A stretch of 64,000 nucleotides of DNA from Pseudomonas panipatensis (GTDB lineage: Bacteria > Pseudomonadota > Gammaproteobacteria > Pseudomonadales > Pseudomonadaceae). Positions 38,095-49,318 of this stretch are shown here, in pieces. Position 1 is the first letter of the stretch, and each line of letters starts with the position of its first letter. The DNA lies in contig NZ_FNDS01000012.1 in NCBI RefSeq assembly GCF_900099785.1, positions 62,001-126,000 of the forward strand, given 5' to 3'. The translations under genes and the position numbers were made by a program. Under the pieces are notes generated by a model. That model ran no database searches. It was not told the DNA's origin and saw only the letters and a program-made list of their open reading frames with translations.

Positions 38095-39537
38095 ATGGGC
38101 GTGCGTAACCCACCCTTGGCCAGACGGTTAGCTGCCAATTGGCTATGGATACTGGTCGTATCAATGGTGGTGATGTTCACTTGGTGGACTGCTCGCTTCA
38201 CGCTCGCGAACAGCTATTTCATCGCCGACGATTACGATCATTTTCAGTTGGCGGGGGCGCTTCCATTCGAAGAGTTCCTGCTGACCCCCATCGACGTTCA
38301 CTTCGTTCCGTTGCACAGGCTGTTCAGTTACCTGCTGCTTAAGCTGGCGCCGCTCAACTTTTCATTGGCGGTGTGGCTTCTGATCGCATTTCAGCTCGCT
38401 TCGCTCCTGATGCTCTACCGGGTGCTGGAAAAAGTTCGCAAAGGTCCCTGGAATCCACCTTTGGTCCTGCTGTGCGCCTGTAACTCCGCGCTATTGCACC
38501 TGATCATCTGGTGGAGTGCCGGTATTCATCGGTTGCCCTACGTGCTATTGACGCTTGTCAGCTTGTTTTTCTACCTGAGATATCGTGAACGGCAGCGGCC
38601 GATCGAACTCATTGGTTGTTTTCTGAGTGCGATGATTGCCCTGGGCTTCTATAGCAAGGCGGTACTGATTCCCTTTTATGTGTTGGCGCTGGAGTTTTGC
38701 CTGAGCTGGCGAGAAGCGCTCAAGGCGTGGCGCCGTTATGTTCCGGGCGCGGTGTTGTTGTTACTGTCTCTGGCCTATGTCGGCTGGTACCTGAAGTTCG
38801 CTCCGGTGCAGCGCTCCGATGTGTCCACTTCTCCCGATGTCGCGCTGGAAATTACCGTAGCGTTCTTCCGCGTCCTGATGAACCTGGTGCTGTTGCGGGA
38901 GCTTTCGCAGTGGGGTCTCGTTGAGGCGCTGGTCGTGCTTTGCTGGAGCGCGCTGATACTCGTCACCTGTCTTCGGAAGCGCGAAAACGTTATCTATTGG
39001 TTGGCTCTTTTGGGCGTGCTAGCGCTGAACTTCCTCCTCATCGCGGGCTCGAGCCGGGGGCAATTGCTCGGCGCCTTTCTGGCGGGCGCGTTGCGTTATT
39101 ACTATGAGGTGTTCTTCCTGGCGGCGATCTTCCTTTGCCTGATTCTGAACCCGGTGCCTGATGAGAGCCGGGGCGCCGCTCAGCGAGTGCAATCGAAGAC
39201 ATGGAGCGCTGCGGTTTTGATGTTCTGCCTTATCTATCCTCTTGCCGCTTACCACGCGGCGAAAGAAGCATTCGCGCATACCACAGGGCCGGTGCACAAG
39301 CAGGCCTCGCGCTACATGCGGACGCTATTGGCGAGCCTCGATGCCCTGCCTGCCGGGAGCGTCCAGGTAGCCGAGGGTAACCTGCCTCTCTACGTGTATG
39401 GGGACTGGTTGAAGGTCGCCAAGCCATATAGCCAGATCCTTCCGCTGCGCTATCCGAACATGCGATTCGTCCCTCATGAGCAGGCGCAGTATGAAATCGA
39501 TCCGCAAGGGCAGGTCAGTGCCCTTGCGCCACATTGA
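38095..39537 (+). CDS. Polytopic GT-C-like membrane protein 2
   Basis: 480 residues, ten to eleven hydrophobic segments. The first extracytoplasmic loop has IADDYDHFQLAGALPF with paired acidic residues and then TPIDVHFVPLHRLF, typical for GT-C glycosyltransferases. Its C-terminal part is soluble (YVYGDWLKVAKPYSQILP). Six bases after the preceding gene, so one operon. GC content falls here relative to neighbours, suggesting foreign origin. Function inferred from topology only. Confidence 0.68.
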   Translation: MGVRNPPLARRLAANWLWILVVSMVVMFTWWTARFTLANSYFIADDYDHFQLAGALPFEEFLLTPIDVHFVPLHRLFSYLLLKLAPLNFSLAVWLLIAFQLASLLMLYRVLEKVRKGPWNPPLVLLCACNSALLHLIIWWSAGIHRLPYVLLTLVSLFFYLRYRERQRPIELIGCFLSAMIALGFYSKAVLIPFYVLALEFCLSWREALKAWRRYVPGAVLLLLSLAYVGWYLKFAPVQRSDVSTSPDVALEITVAFFRVLMNLVLLRELSQWGLVEALVVLCWSALILVTCLRKRENVIYWLALLGVLALNFLLIAGSSRGQLLGAFLAGALRYYYEVFFLAAIFLCLILNPVPDESRGAAQRVQSKTWSAAVLMFCLIYPLAAYHAAKEAFAHTTGPVHKQASRYMRTLLASLDALPAGSVQVAEGNLPLYVYGDWLKVAKPYSQILPLRYPNMRFVPHEQAQYEIDPQGQVSALAPH

Positions 39538-39552
39538 GCAGGGGGCTTCGAC

Positions 39553-40641
39553 TCAGGAGCGCAGTTCGTCGCCGCGTGCGTCAACGCTGTGGTTTGCTCT
39601 CTGCTGCTTAACTGCGCGGGCTATCCATGCCTTGCCCGGTAGTTCTATCCAGCGGTAGGTCAGCATCGAGTAGACCAGCAGGCTGCCCAGATAGATCGGG
39701 GTGAGAGCCGCATGGCTGAGTCCTAGGCTGGCCAGCCCGGTGTCGACGAGCATCAGTACGACCAAGTGGTTCAGGTAGATCGAGTAAGAAATGTTGCCCA
39801 GCCACTTCAGTCTGCGAATCAGACGGGCGAGTGGCCCTAGTTCCAACGCGAATACCAGTACCAAGGCAGTGAAAGCGAAGGGCGCGAATATATCCAGAGA
39901 GCGCATGTTGCCGTTACGTGCGAAGAACAGTGTCAGTGTGGCAAGGGTGACAATGCATTCCGCCATCAGGATCGTCAGGGGCTGCCATTCGATCCTGCGG
40001 GCCAGTAGCCAGCCTCTGTAAGCGAGGATGCCCAGTACGAAAGATGACCAGCCGCGCAGCAAGCCCGAATTGATCACCTGAAAGTAATTCTGGTAGGTGG
40101 TATCGATATGCCCGGTAAGGTTGAAGATGATCAGAAGGCCGGCAACGCTCATCAGCAGTAGGCCAATGCTGCTGGTGGTGCGGCGGATATAGCAGAAGAA
40201 GATCAGGTTCAGCCAGAACTCTACGGAGATCGACCAGCTCTGCACATTCCAAGTCTGGCCATGAGTGTTCAGGCCGATATTGTGGGTCATCGTAAGTTGC
40301 TGGATGAAGGTGAATAGCGTGCCGTCCGGGTAGCGCGGTATGTCTTTCACCAGCAATGTGTAGACTGCGGCGTAGCTGAGCAGGCCGAATAGGTGCATCG
40401 GATAGAGACGGGCCAGGCGGCTGATGACGAACCGGCCGCTGCTGATCGGCCTATCCGAGTACAGATAGCGGTGAGCCAGGATGAAGCCGCTGAGTACCAG
40501 GAAGAAATCCACTGCGAGGAAGCCGGCGAAGTTCAGCAGCCAATGGAAAAGGGCCACGGCGATGGCAGCGAGGCCTCGTAATCCGTCGAGTGCACTGAAG
40601 TGGAGTGTTTTGACCTTGTTGTCATTTATCTGCATTTGCAT
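39553..40641 (-). CDS. Acyltransferase 3 family (OafA-like) membrane protein
   Basis: 362 residues, ten predicted membrane segments. The family start is clear: LDGLRGLAAIAVALFHWL with the catalytic histidine, then AVDFFLVLSGFILAHRYL and FVISRLARLYPMHLFGLL. Probably O-acetylates the polysaccharide or another envelope sugar. It is on the opposite strand to the rest of the locus and converges with the second GT-C-like gene (15-base gap), so it is separately controlled. Lower GC than the core operon. Confidence 0.87.
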   Translation of the reverse strand: MQMQINDNKVKTLHFSALDGLRGLAAIAVALFHWLLNFAGFLAVDFFLVLSGFILAHRYLYSDRPISSGRFVISRLARLYPMHLFGLLSYAAVYTLLVKDIPRYPDGTLFTFIQQLTMTHNIGLNTHGQTWNVQSWSISVEFWLNLIFFCYIRRTTSSIGLLLMSVAGLLIIFNLTGHIDTTYQNYFQVINSGLLRGWSSFVLGILAYRGWLLARRIEWQPLTILMAECIVTLATLTLFFARNGNMRSLDIFAPFAFTALVLVFALELGPLARLIRRLKWLGNISYSIYLNHLVVLMLVDTGLASLGLSHAALTPIYLGSLLVYSMLTYRWIELPGKAWIARAVKQQRANHSVDARGDELRS

Positions 40642-41429
40642 GGGGTCCTGGCCGTCTGGGTACTCGATGCGGCATGGATGGGCGGGCGGTAATTAGGACG
40701 GACGCTTGAACAGGCGCTCAGGATTCGGGTTGACGATGCTAACGATCAGGTGTCGGCGGCCAGGGCGAGTCAAGAACCTCTCGCGTCTTTGAATGGCCTG
40801 CTTCGGTGCCCATCATTACGCAATGGGCGCTGGTGTCGCTGCTGGTAAAGACCATGCTGTCAGCTCTTGCTCAAGATTGTTGTTTTTGGTTGCGATTGCT
40901 ACCAATAGCGTGTAGATCAATGCAGGTTTCGTCAGAATTCTTATAAGCCATCCGGGGGCAAATGGCGTGCATGCTACCGTAGTGAGTCAGTCGTCTCGAG
41001 GTCAATTGAAAGGCTTGGTGACACTGATACGTCCGCGTCAGTGGGGGGGAAATGCTGTTGTCCGTGCTTCTCTGTCGGTCTCTGGGTCTCGTTGCCAATC
41101 CGCGGCGCTCCAGCATGCTTTTCTTGCGCTTCTACTCTGTTGCGTCGCCTCATCCCCGGCTCTCGGCATTGCCTTGAGCTTGACGTTTGTTGTCCTTCTG
41201 CAAGTCAACCGCGTTCTCCTTCAGGCTGGTCCGCATGCCGGGGCCATCAATGGTCTGCGACCCCATATGGCCGATAGAGTGCTCTGCGAGCGAATTGGCC
41301 ACGGCGAGAACGAGATCCGGCATTGCCGCTTTGTAGGTGGACGCAGTTGCGAATGCTCTGTGGTGCAACTGACTGACCGGTCAGCGCAACAGGCTCCCTT
41401 TTCTGTCAGCAATCAGAGAGAGTGATTCA
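40642..41429. other. Low-GC intergenic region upstream of rmd, 788 bases
   Basis: Divergent spacer between the acyltransferase and the core CPA operon; both promoters must lie here. It contains a broken UbiA-like reading frame (41006-41209) and, at 40808-40829, a small dyad (GCCCAT, ATGGGC). Other short frames on both strands lack support. Confidence 0.45.
41006..41209 (+). pseudogene. Degenerate UbiA-family prenyltransferase fragment
   Basis: An open frame here reads LKGLVTLIRPRQWGGNAV, then SLSVSG and AALQHAFLALLLCCVASS. This aligns with the N-terminus of decaprenyl-phosphate phosphoribosyltransferase-like UbiA proteins, whose usual start is LLRPRQWVKN.FVLAP..FSG. After CVASS the expected YxxNDxxDxxxD motif is missing and the frame ends at 41425 after about 70 unrelated residues. 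So only about the first 50-65 residues of a 290-residue protein remain. Read as a decayed remnant; a short novel protein is the alternative. Confidence 0.5.
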
Positions 41430-43315
<1,886 letters not shown>

Positions 43316-43320
43316 CGGCC

Positions 43321-44757
43321 ATGCTGGTTCCCGTGATTCTTTCCGGCGGCGCCGGAACGCGTCTGTGGCCGGTATCCCGCGAGGGGCAGCCAAAGCCCTT
43401 CATGCTTCTGCCGGATGGCCAGACGCTGTTGCACAAGACCTATCGTCGCGCGGCTGGCTTGCTGGCTGGCGGCGGTGAGATCGTCACGGTGACCAACCGT
43501 GATTACTACTTCCAGAGCAAGGATCATTTCCAGGCCGCCAAGCTGGCCCAGCGCGGCCATTTCGTGCTGGAGCCCTGCGGGCGCAATACCGCGCCGGCGA
43601 TCGCCATGGCGGCGCTGGCCATCCGCGATCGGCTGGGTGACGAGGCGACGCTGGTGGTGATGCCGGCGGATCACCTGATCCGCGATGTCGAGGCCTTCGC
43701 TCGGGCGGTCGAGCACGCCCAGGCGCTGGCCGCCAGCGGCCATCTGGTGACCTTCGGCGTGGTTCCGAGCGCGCCTGAGACCGGCTTCGGCTACATCGAA
43801 ATGGGCGATGAGCTGGATGATCGGCAAGGCGCCAAGGTTCTGCGTTTCGTGGAAAAGCCGGATCTGGAAACCGCCCGGCGCTTCCTCGACAGCGGCAAGT
43901 TCCTCTGGAACTCCGGGATGTTCTGCTTCACCGTCGGCACCCTGCTCAGTGAGCTCGAGCGGCATGCGCCGGAGCTGTTCGCCTGCGCCCTGGCCTGCCA
44001 TGCCGCCAGCCCCACCGACGAGGCGGGTAGCGTGTTGCAGCAGGAACTCAGTAGCGAGCATTTCGCCGCTTTCCCGGACATTTCCATCGACTATGCGTTG
44101 ATGGAGCGCTCCGAGCGGGTAGCGGTCATTCCCGCCGCTTTCGATTGGAGCGACATCGGCTCCTGGAATGCCTTGAGCGCCCTGGTCGAGCCGGATGCAC
44201 AGAACAACCGCGCCGCGGCCGACGCGGTCTTCGTCGATACGCAGAATACCTATGTGCAGAGCGAGAGCCGGCTGATTGCCACGGTCGGGGTTTCCGACCT
44301 GATCGTGATCGACACCGCCGACGCCATCCTGGTCTCCCACGCCGACCGGGCGCAGGACGTGCGCAAAGTGGTCAAGCAGCTGAAGGATAGCGAGCACGAG
44401 GCCTATCGCCTGCATCGCACCGTCAGCCGTCCCTGGGGAACCTACACGGTGCTGGAGGAGGGGCCGCGCTTCAAGATCAAGCGCATCGTGGTCAAGCCGG
44501 GTGCCTCCCTGTCCCTGCAGATGCACCACCATCGCAGCGAGCACTGGATCGTGGTGCGCGGCATGGCCAAGGTCACCAATGGCGATGGCGTACGCTTGGT
44601 GAACAGCAACGAGTCGACCTATATCGCTGCCGGGCACAAACATCGCCTGGAGAATCCGGGGGTCATCGATCTGGTGATGATCGAAGTGCAGAGCGGCGAG
44701 TATCTGGGAGAGGACGATATCGTCCGCTTCGAGGACCAGTACGGCAGGGCCCTTTGA
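43321..44757 (+). CDS. wbpW: Mannose-1-phosphate guanylyltransferase / mannose-6-phosphate isomerase
   Basis: 478 residues. N-terminal nucleotidyltransferase (LSGGAGTRLWPVSREGQPKPF, FVEKP, then SFDWSDIGSW-like AFDWSDIGSW) and C-terminal cupin-type isomerase with PWGTYTVLEEGPRFKIKRI, LQMHHHRSEHW as metal site. Supplies GDP-mannose to Gmd from fructose-6-phosphate via mannose phosphates together with AlgC. Starts five bases after the gmd stop. Confidence 0.95.
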   Translation: MLVPVILSGGAGTRLWPVSREGQPKPFMLLPDGQTLLHKTYRRAAGLLAGGGEIVTVTNRDYYFQSKDHFQAAKLAQRGHFVLEPCGRNTAPAIAMAALAIRDRLGDEATLVVMPADHLIRDVEAFARAVEHAQALAASGHLVTFGVVPSAPETGFGYIEMGDELDDRQGAKVLRFVEKPDLETARRFLDSGKFLWNSGMFCFTVGTLLSELERHAPELFACALACHAASPTDEAGSVLQQELSSEHFAAFPDISIDYALMERSERVAVIPAAFDWSDIGSWNALSALVEPDAQNNRAAADAVFVDTQNTYVQSESRLIATVGVSDLIVIDTADAILVSHADRAQDVRKVVKQLKDSEHEAYRLHRTVSRPWGTYTVLEEGPRFKIKRIVVKPGASLSLQMHHHRSEHWIVVRGMAKVTNGDGVRLVNSNESTYIAAGHKHRLENPGVIDLVMIEVQSGEYLGEDDIVRFEDQYGRAL

Positions 44758-45554
44758 TGTTGCTGAGGATGTTCAAGGGTGCGTGGCAGTACCGCGGCTT
44801 CATCGTTGGTAGCGTACGCAGGGAGTTCGAGTCGCGTTACCGCGGCTCGATTCTGGGTGCGGCCTGGACCGTGCTCAATCCACTGGCGATGATCCTGGTG
44901 TACACGGTGATCTTCTCCGAAGTGATGCGTGCCCGCTTGCCCGGCGTGGACGACAAGCTGGCGTACAGCGTGTTCCTCTGCTCCGGCCTGCTCACCTGGG
45001 GGCTGTTCGCTGAGGTGGTTTCCCGCAGCCTGACGATGTTTCTGGACAATGCGAATCTGCTGAAGAAGCTCAATTTCCCGCGCATCTGCTTGCCGTTGGT
45101 GAGCGTCAGCAATGCGCTGCTGAACTTCATGATCATCTTTGCGCTGTTCTGCGGATTCCTGGTGATCAGCGGGCGTCTGCCGGGCATCGCGCTCCTGGCT
45201 TTCCCGGCCCTGCTGTTCCTCCAGTTGACCTTCGCCGCCGGGCTGGGGATGTTGCTCGGGCTGCTCAATGTTTTCTTCCGCGATGTCGGGCAGATGTTCG
45301 GGATCGTCCTGCAGTTCTGGTTCTGGTTCACCCCCATCGTCTACCCGCTGAGCATTCTGCCGGAACCGATTCGCCGGCTGGTCCAGCTCAATCCGCTTAC
45401 CGCCCTGATCCAGTCTTACCAGGACCTGTTTCTCTTTGGGCGCTGGCCGGAGTGGTTGCATCTGTTGCCCCTGGTGCTCATCGCGGCCGTGGTGTGTGGT
45501 CTGGCGCTGCTGCTGTTTCGCAGTCGCTCGGGTGAAATGGTGGATGAACTCTGA
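44757..45554 (+). CDS. wzm: ABC transporter permease for D-rhamnan export
   Basis: 265 residues, ABC-2 type permease with six hydrophobic helices. Cytosolic SVRREFESRYRGSILGAAWTVLNPL is the normal N-terminal amphipathic element. Its A overlaps the last base of wbpW (TGATG). A TTG codon one position upstream is in frame but not needed. Exports undecaprenyl-linked CPA across the inner membrane with Wzt. Confidence 0.94.
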   Translation: MLLRMFKGAWQYRGFIVGSVRREFESRYRGSILGAAWTVLNPLAMILVYTVIFSEVMRARLPGVDDKLAYSVFLCSGLLTWGLFAEVVSRSLTMFLDNANLLKKLNFPRICLPLVSVSNALLNFMIIFALFCGFLVISGRLPGIALLAFPALLFLQLTFAAGLGMLLGLLNVFFRDVGQMFGIVLQFWFWFTPIVYPLSILPEPIRRLVQLNPLTALIQSYQDLFLFGRWPEWLHLLPLVLIAAVVCGLALLLFRSRSGEMVDEL

Positions 45555-46816
45555 TGGGACACATTCGAATTCACCAGCTCGGCAAGGCCTACCGGCAGTA
45601 CCCGTCGCGTTGGGCGCGTTTGCGTGAATGGCTGACGCCCGGCGGCCAGCCAAGGCATCAGCAGAAGTGGGTGCTGCAGGGGATCGAGCTGGACATCCAG
45701 CCAGGCGAAGCGGTCGGGATAGTCGGCTCCAACGGCGCCGGCAAGAGTACCCTGCTGAAAATCATCACCGGGACCACCATGCCCACCTGCGGTAGCTGCA
45801 GCGTCGGTGGCCAGGTATCGGCGTTGCTGGAACTGGGCATGGGCTTCCACCCGGAATTCACTGGTCGGCAGAACGTTTTCATGGCCTCGCAGCTCTTGGG
45901 CCTGCAGCGCTATGAGATCGAAGCCTTGATGCCGTCGATCGAGGCGTTCGCGGAAATAGGCGACGCCATCGACCAGCCCGTGCGCACTTACTCCAGCGGC
46001 ATGCAGATGCGCCTGGCGTTCAGCGTGGCGACGGCCCGCCGCCCCGATGTCCTGATCGTCGACGAAGCTCTCTCGGTGGGGGATGCCTACTTCCAGCACA
46101 AGAGCTTCGAGCGCATTCGTAGCTTCCGCCGGGATGGCACCACGCTGCTGATCGTTTCCCATGATCGCTTCGCCATCCAGTCGATCTGCGATCGAGCCGT
46201 GCTTCTGGAGTTCGGCCAAGTCGCCATGCAGGGCGACCCGGAAATGGTCATGGACTACTACCACGCGCGCATGGGCGACGGTCTCAACCAGTTGGTGCGG
46301 CAGGAGATGCTGGCCAACGGCAAGACCCGCACCATCTCCGGCACCGGCGAAGTCGAAGTCGATTCCGTTCGACTGCTGGACGCCCACGGCGAGCCCACCG
46401 AGGTGGTCGAAGTGGGGCATGACGTGGTGCTCGAAGTAGCCGTCAGCGTGAACAAGGACATCGACCGATTGGTGCTGGGGTTCATGCTCAAGGACCGCCT
46501 TGGCCAAGCCATGTACGGCATCAACTCCCATCGCCTGAAGCAGGAGCTCAGGGACCTCAAGGTCGGCGAGCGGATCCTCTACCGCTATGCCTTCCCCATG
46601 CGCCTGGGCCAGGGCAACTATTCGGTCTCGCTGAGCCTGTCGAAGCTCGATTCGCACCTGGACGGCAACTATGAATGGCGCGACTGCGCGATGATCTTCC
46701 ATGTGGTCAACAGCACCCGGGAGAACTTCATCGGCTACTCCTGGCTGGGCGCCGAGCTGACCGTCGACCGCGGTCTTCGGTCTGGGGAACAGGAACTGAT
46801 GCGGAGTCTTTCGTGA
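45554..46816 (+). CDS. wzt: ABC transporter ATPase for D-rhamnan export
   Basis: 420 residues. Nucleotide-binding domain with Walker A GSNGAGKST (58-66), signature YSSGMQMRLA and Walker B DVLIVDEALSVGD. The region after about residue 250 is a C-terminal beta-sandwich, the carbohydrate-binding domain that recognises the terminal modification of the O-polysaccharide in Wzt proteins of this class. Its presence means export depends on chain-end modification. Overlaps wzm by one base and wbpX by four. Confidence 0.94.
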   Translation: MGHIRIHQLGKAYRQYPSRWARLREWLTPGGQPRHQQKWVLQGIELDIQPGEAVGIVGSNGAGKSTLLKIITGTTMPTCGSCSVGGQVSALLELGMGFHPEFTGRQNVFMASQLLGLQRYEIEALMPSIEAFAEIGDAIDQPVRTYSSGMQMRLAFSVATARRPDVLIVDEALSVGDAYFQHKSFERIRSFRRDGTTLLIVSHDRFAIQSICDRAVLLEFGQVAMQGDPEMVMDYYHARMGDGLNQLVRQEMLANGKTRTISGTGEVEVDSVRLLDAHGEPTEVVEVGHDVVLEVAVSVNKDIDRLVLGFMLKDRLGQAMYGINSHRLKQELRDLKVGERILYRYAFPMRLGQGNYSVSLSLSKLDSHLDGNYEWRDCAMIFHVVNSTRENFIGYSWLGAELTVDRGLRSGEQELMRSLS

Positions 46817-48201
46817 CGCGCCTACTCGTCGAGTGCACCTATGTCTTCGAGCACCCCGATGTGAACTCGGGGATTCAGCGGGTCGTCCGTAACGTCATCC
46901 GTCACCTCGGCGAGGTCAGCTCGGACGCCGAATGCATCCCGGTGGTCTTTGCCCGTGGGCAAATGCACCGGGTGTTGCATCTCGCGCCCTTGTCCGGCAA
47001 GTCATTGCCCTGGCACAGCCGGATGCGCATCGCCCTGGAGCAACTGCGCAACACCTACTGGATGTGGCACGCGCGCCTCGATCGACGCTGGCCGATGAAC
47101 CGCTCGCGGAATGCGCGGCGCGTACTCTACGTGCTGTGCAAGCTGGCCAGCCTGGCGATTACCCTGCCGTTGCGCGTTGCCCTCTTCGCGTCACGCAACC
47201 ATGTGGTGCCGGAGCGCATGAGCCCACTGGAAATCCAGCCGGGAGACCAGTTGCTGTTGCTCGACTCGTCCTGGCATGCCGACTTTTTCCCGGTCGCCGA
47301 GCGGCTGAAGGCGCAGGGGGTGGGCATCGTGTCGGTGATCTACGACCTGATTCCCACGACCCACCCGCAGTTCTGCGACGCCGGCTTGGTCCGGGTCTTC
47401 GACCACTGGTTCGACTGGATCGCCGAAATGGCCGATGGCTTCATCTGCATTTCCACCACCATTCGCGACCAGGTGCGCGACGAGATCGTCCGCCGTCGCG
47501 GCGAGAAGGCTGCCCAGCGCCTCTGGTTCGAGCATTTCTACCTGGGCTCCGAGCTCGACCTGGTGGATCAGACCTCCCGGCTTGACCCGCAGCTTGTGCA
47601 AATGTTCGACGCGGGTGCGCCTGTCTACTTGATGGTCAGTACCATCGAGCCGCGCAAGAACCACGGCTACCTGCTGGATGCCTTCGAGCGTCTGTGGGCG
47701 CGTGGTTCTGCGGTGCGCCTGTGCATCATCGGTCGGGTGGGCTGGAAGTGCGATGAGCTGATGGCGCGGATTCGCCGGCATCCCGAGTTGAACAAGCGTC
47801 TTTTCGTGTTCAACAAGCTCAATGACCGCGGCCTGGAGCATGCCTACGCCAATGCCCGCGCCCTGGTCTTCCCTTCCTTCGTCGAGGGCTTCGGGCTGCC
47901 GCTGGTCGAAGCGATGCAGCGCCAGTTGCCGGTCATGGCCAGCGATATCCCGGTGTTCCGCGAGATCGGCGGAGAATTCATGGCCTATTTCGACCTGGCA
48001 CAGCCGCAGACGCTGGCGGATCTGGTGGAGCGTTTCGAGGCGAGCGGCGCTTTCCCGGCGGCGCGCGACGTTTCCGAGTGGCGCTGGATCGGCTGGCGCG
48101 AAGCCAGTCAGCAGTTGATCGACCGCGTGCTGGGCGCGCTGAGGCCGAAGCGTCGGCCTGAGCCCGCGGAGCAGGGGGAGCCGCATGCGGGTTGCACTTA
48201 A
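46813..48201 (+). CDS. wbpX: D-rhamnosyltransferase
   Basis: 462 residues from a GTG start overlapping the wzt stop (GTGA). The N-terminus (TRLLVECTYVFEHPDVNSGIQRVVRNV) is the typical one for this family. C-terminal GT4 domain: VYLMVSTIEPRKNHGYLLDAFERL, RLFVFNKLNDRGLEHAYANARALVFPSFVEGFGLPLVEAM with the EX7E region. Known role in P. aeruginosa: polymerises D-rhamnose with WbpY. Overlaps wbpY by 17 bases, unusual even for this operon. Confidence 0.92.
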   Translation: MTRLLVECTYVFEHPDVNSGIQRVVRNVIRHLGEVSSDAECIPVVFARGQMHRVLHLAPLSGKSLPWHSRMRIALEQLRNTYWMWHARLDRRWPMNRSRNARRVLYVLCKLASLAITLPLRVALFASRNHVVPERMSPLEIQPGDQLLLLDSSWHADFFPVAERLKAQGVGIVSVIYDLIPTTHPQFCDAGLVRVFDHWFDWIAEMADGFICISTTIRDQVRDEIVRRRGEKAAQRLWFEHFYLGSELDLVDQTSRLDPQLVQMFDAGAPVYLMVSTIEPRKNHGYLLDAFERLWARGSAVRLCIIGRVGWKCDELMARIRRHPELNKRLFVFNKLNDRGLEHAYANARALVFPSFVEGFGLPLVEAMQRQLPVMASDIPVFREIGGEFMAYFDLAQPQTLADLVERFEASGAFPAARDVSEWRWIGWREASQQLIDRVLGALRPKRRPEPAEQGEPHAGCT

Positions 48202-49318
48202 TGCACGCATCCTGCAGGCACCGCGAACCGGGATCGGCCAATACGTCGCGGCCTTGTCCGAGGCGCTGGGGTCGCTCGGGGATATCGAACTCGATTATTT
48301 CCATGGTTGGGGCTGGGGAGCCGATCTTCCGCAGGCGGCGTTACCCGGCTATTCGCGCTGGAGCGCTTTGGCCAAGCAGGTACCCGGCGCCTACCGCATT
48401 CGTCGTTGGCTGGAACAGGGACGGTTCGAGCGCGGGCTGCGTCGGCGTCGGGTCGATCTGTACCACGAGCCGAGCCTGTGGCCGCTGGACTTCGATGGGC
48501 CCATGGTGATGACCCTGCATGACCTGACCCATGTGCGCTACCCCGAAACCCAGCCGCGCGACCGCCTGGCGGAGATCGAGCGGCGCGTCGGCGAGGGCGT
48601 GGGGCGGGCCAGCAGAATCCTGACTGACTCACATTTCGTGGCTGACGAGATACGCGCGCACTTTGGTCTGCCGGAGCAGCGGGTGGTGGTCGCCCCCCTG
48701 GGTTATGCGCCGCGTTTTCACCCTCGTTCCGCCGAGGCTCTGCGCGACACGCTGGCGCCGTTCGGGCTGGCGGCGGGCGGCTACCTGCTCTGCGTCGGAA
48801 CCCTGGAGCCGCGCAAGAACCTCGAACTCGCTCTGCGCGCGTACCTGCGGCTTCCGGCTGTGCTGCGCGCTCGTTTTCCGCTGCTGATCGCCGGCATGCC
48901 AGGCTGGCGCAGCGAGCAGTTGAATGCCACTCTGGGGCCGGCACTGGCGTCGGGTCAGGTGCGGCTGCTGGGCTACCAGAGCGATCAAGTCCTCGCCGAG
49001 TTGCTTGCCGGTGCGCGCCTGCTGCTGTTCCCGTCGCGCTACGAGGGATTCGGGCTGCCGGTACTGGAGGCGATGGCCAGCGGCGTACCGGTAGTGCTCG
49101 CGCGTACCTCATCGCTGCCGGAAGTGGCTGGAGAGGCCGGGTGTTTCGTCGCTCCTGACGATGACGAGGCGATGGCCGAGGCCATGCTGCGGCTGCTGGA
49201 GGACGACGAGGAGTGGGGCCGCCGCCGGTCGCTGGGGCTGCGCCGGGCCGAAGCGTTCAGTTGGAGCGCCTGTGCGCGAATTACCGCCGATACTTATCGC
49301 CAAGCCATGGGGGATTGA
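48185..49318 (+). CDS. wbpY: D-rhamnosyltransferase
   Basis: 377 residues, GT4. MRVALNARILQAPRTGIGQYVAAL (glycine-rich donor loop), VGTLEPRKNLELALRAY, FPSRYEGFGLPVLEAMASGVPVV. Adds alpha-1,3 D-rhamnose residues in P. aeruginosa. The stop of this gene touches the wbpZ start with no gap. Good conservation of the whole N-terminal fold supports the start despite overlap. Confidence 0.92.
   Translation: MRVALNARILQAPRTGIGQYVAALSEALGSLGDIELDYFHGWGWGADLPQAALPGYSRWSALAKQVPGAYRIRRWLEQGRFERGLRRRRVDLYHEPSLWPLDFDGPMVMTLHDLTHVRYPETQPRDRLAEIERRVGEGVGRASRILTDSHFVADEIRAHFGLPEQRVVVAPLGYAPRFHPRSAEALRDTLAPFGLAAGGYLLCVGTLEPRKNLELALRAYLRLPAVLRARFPLLIAGMPGWRSEQLNATLGPALASGQVRLLGYQSDQVLAELLAGARLLLFPSRYEGFGLPVLEAMASGVPVVLARTSSLPEVAGEAGCFVAPDDDEAMAEAMLRLLEDDEEWGRRRSLGLRRAEAFSWSACARITADTYRQAMGD

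Noticed and set aside
40871-41116. 81-residue minus-strand frame in the rmd spacer
   Set aside because: No ribosome site or homology; overlaps the UbiA remnant.
41150-41368. 72-residue minus-strand frame in the rmd spacer
   Set aside because: I considered a transposase or phage fragment, but no motif supports it.
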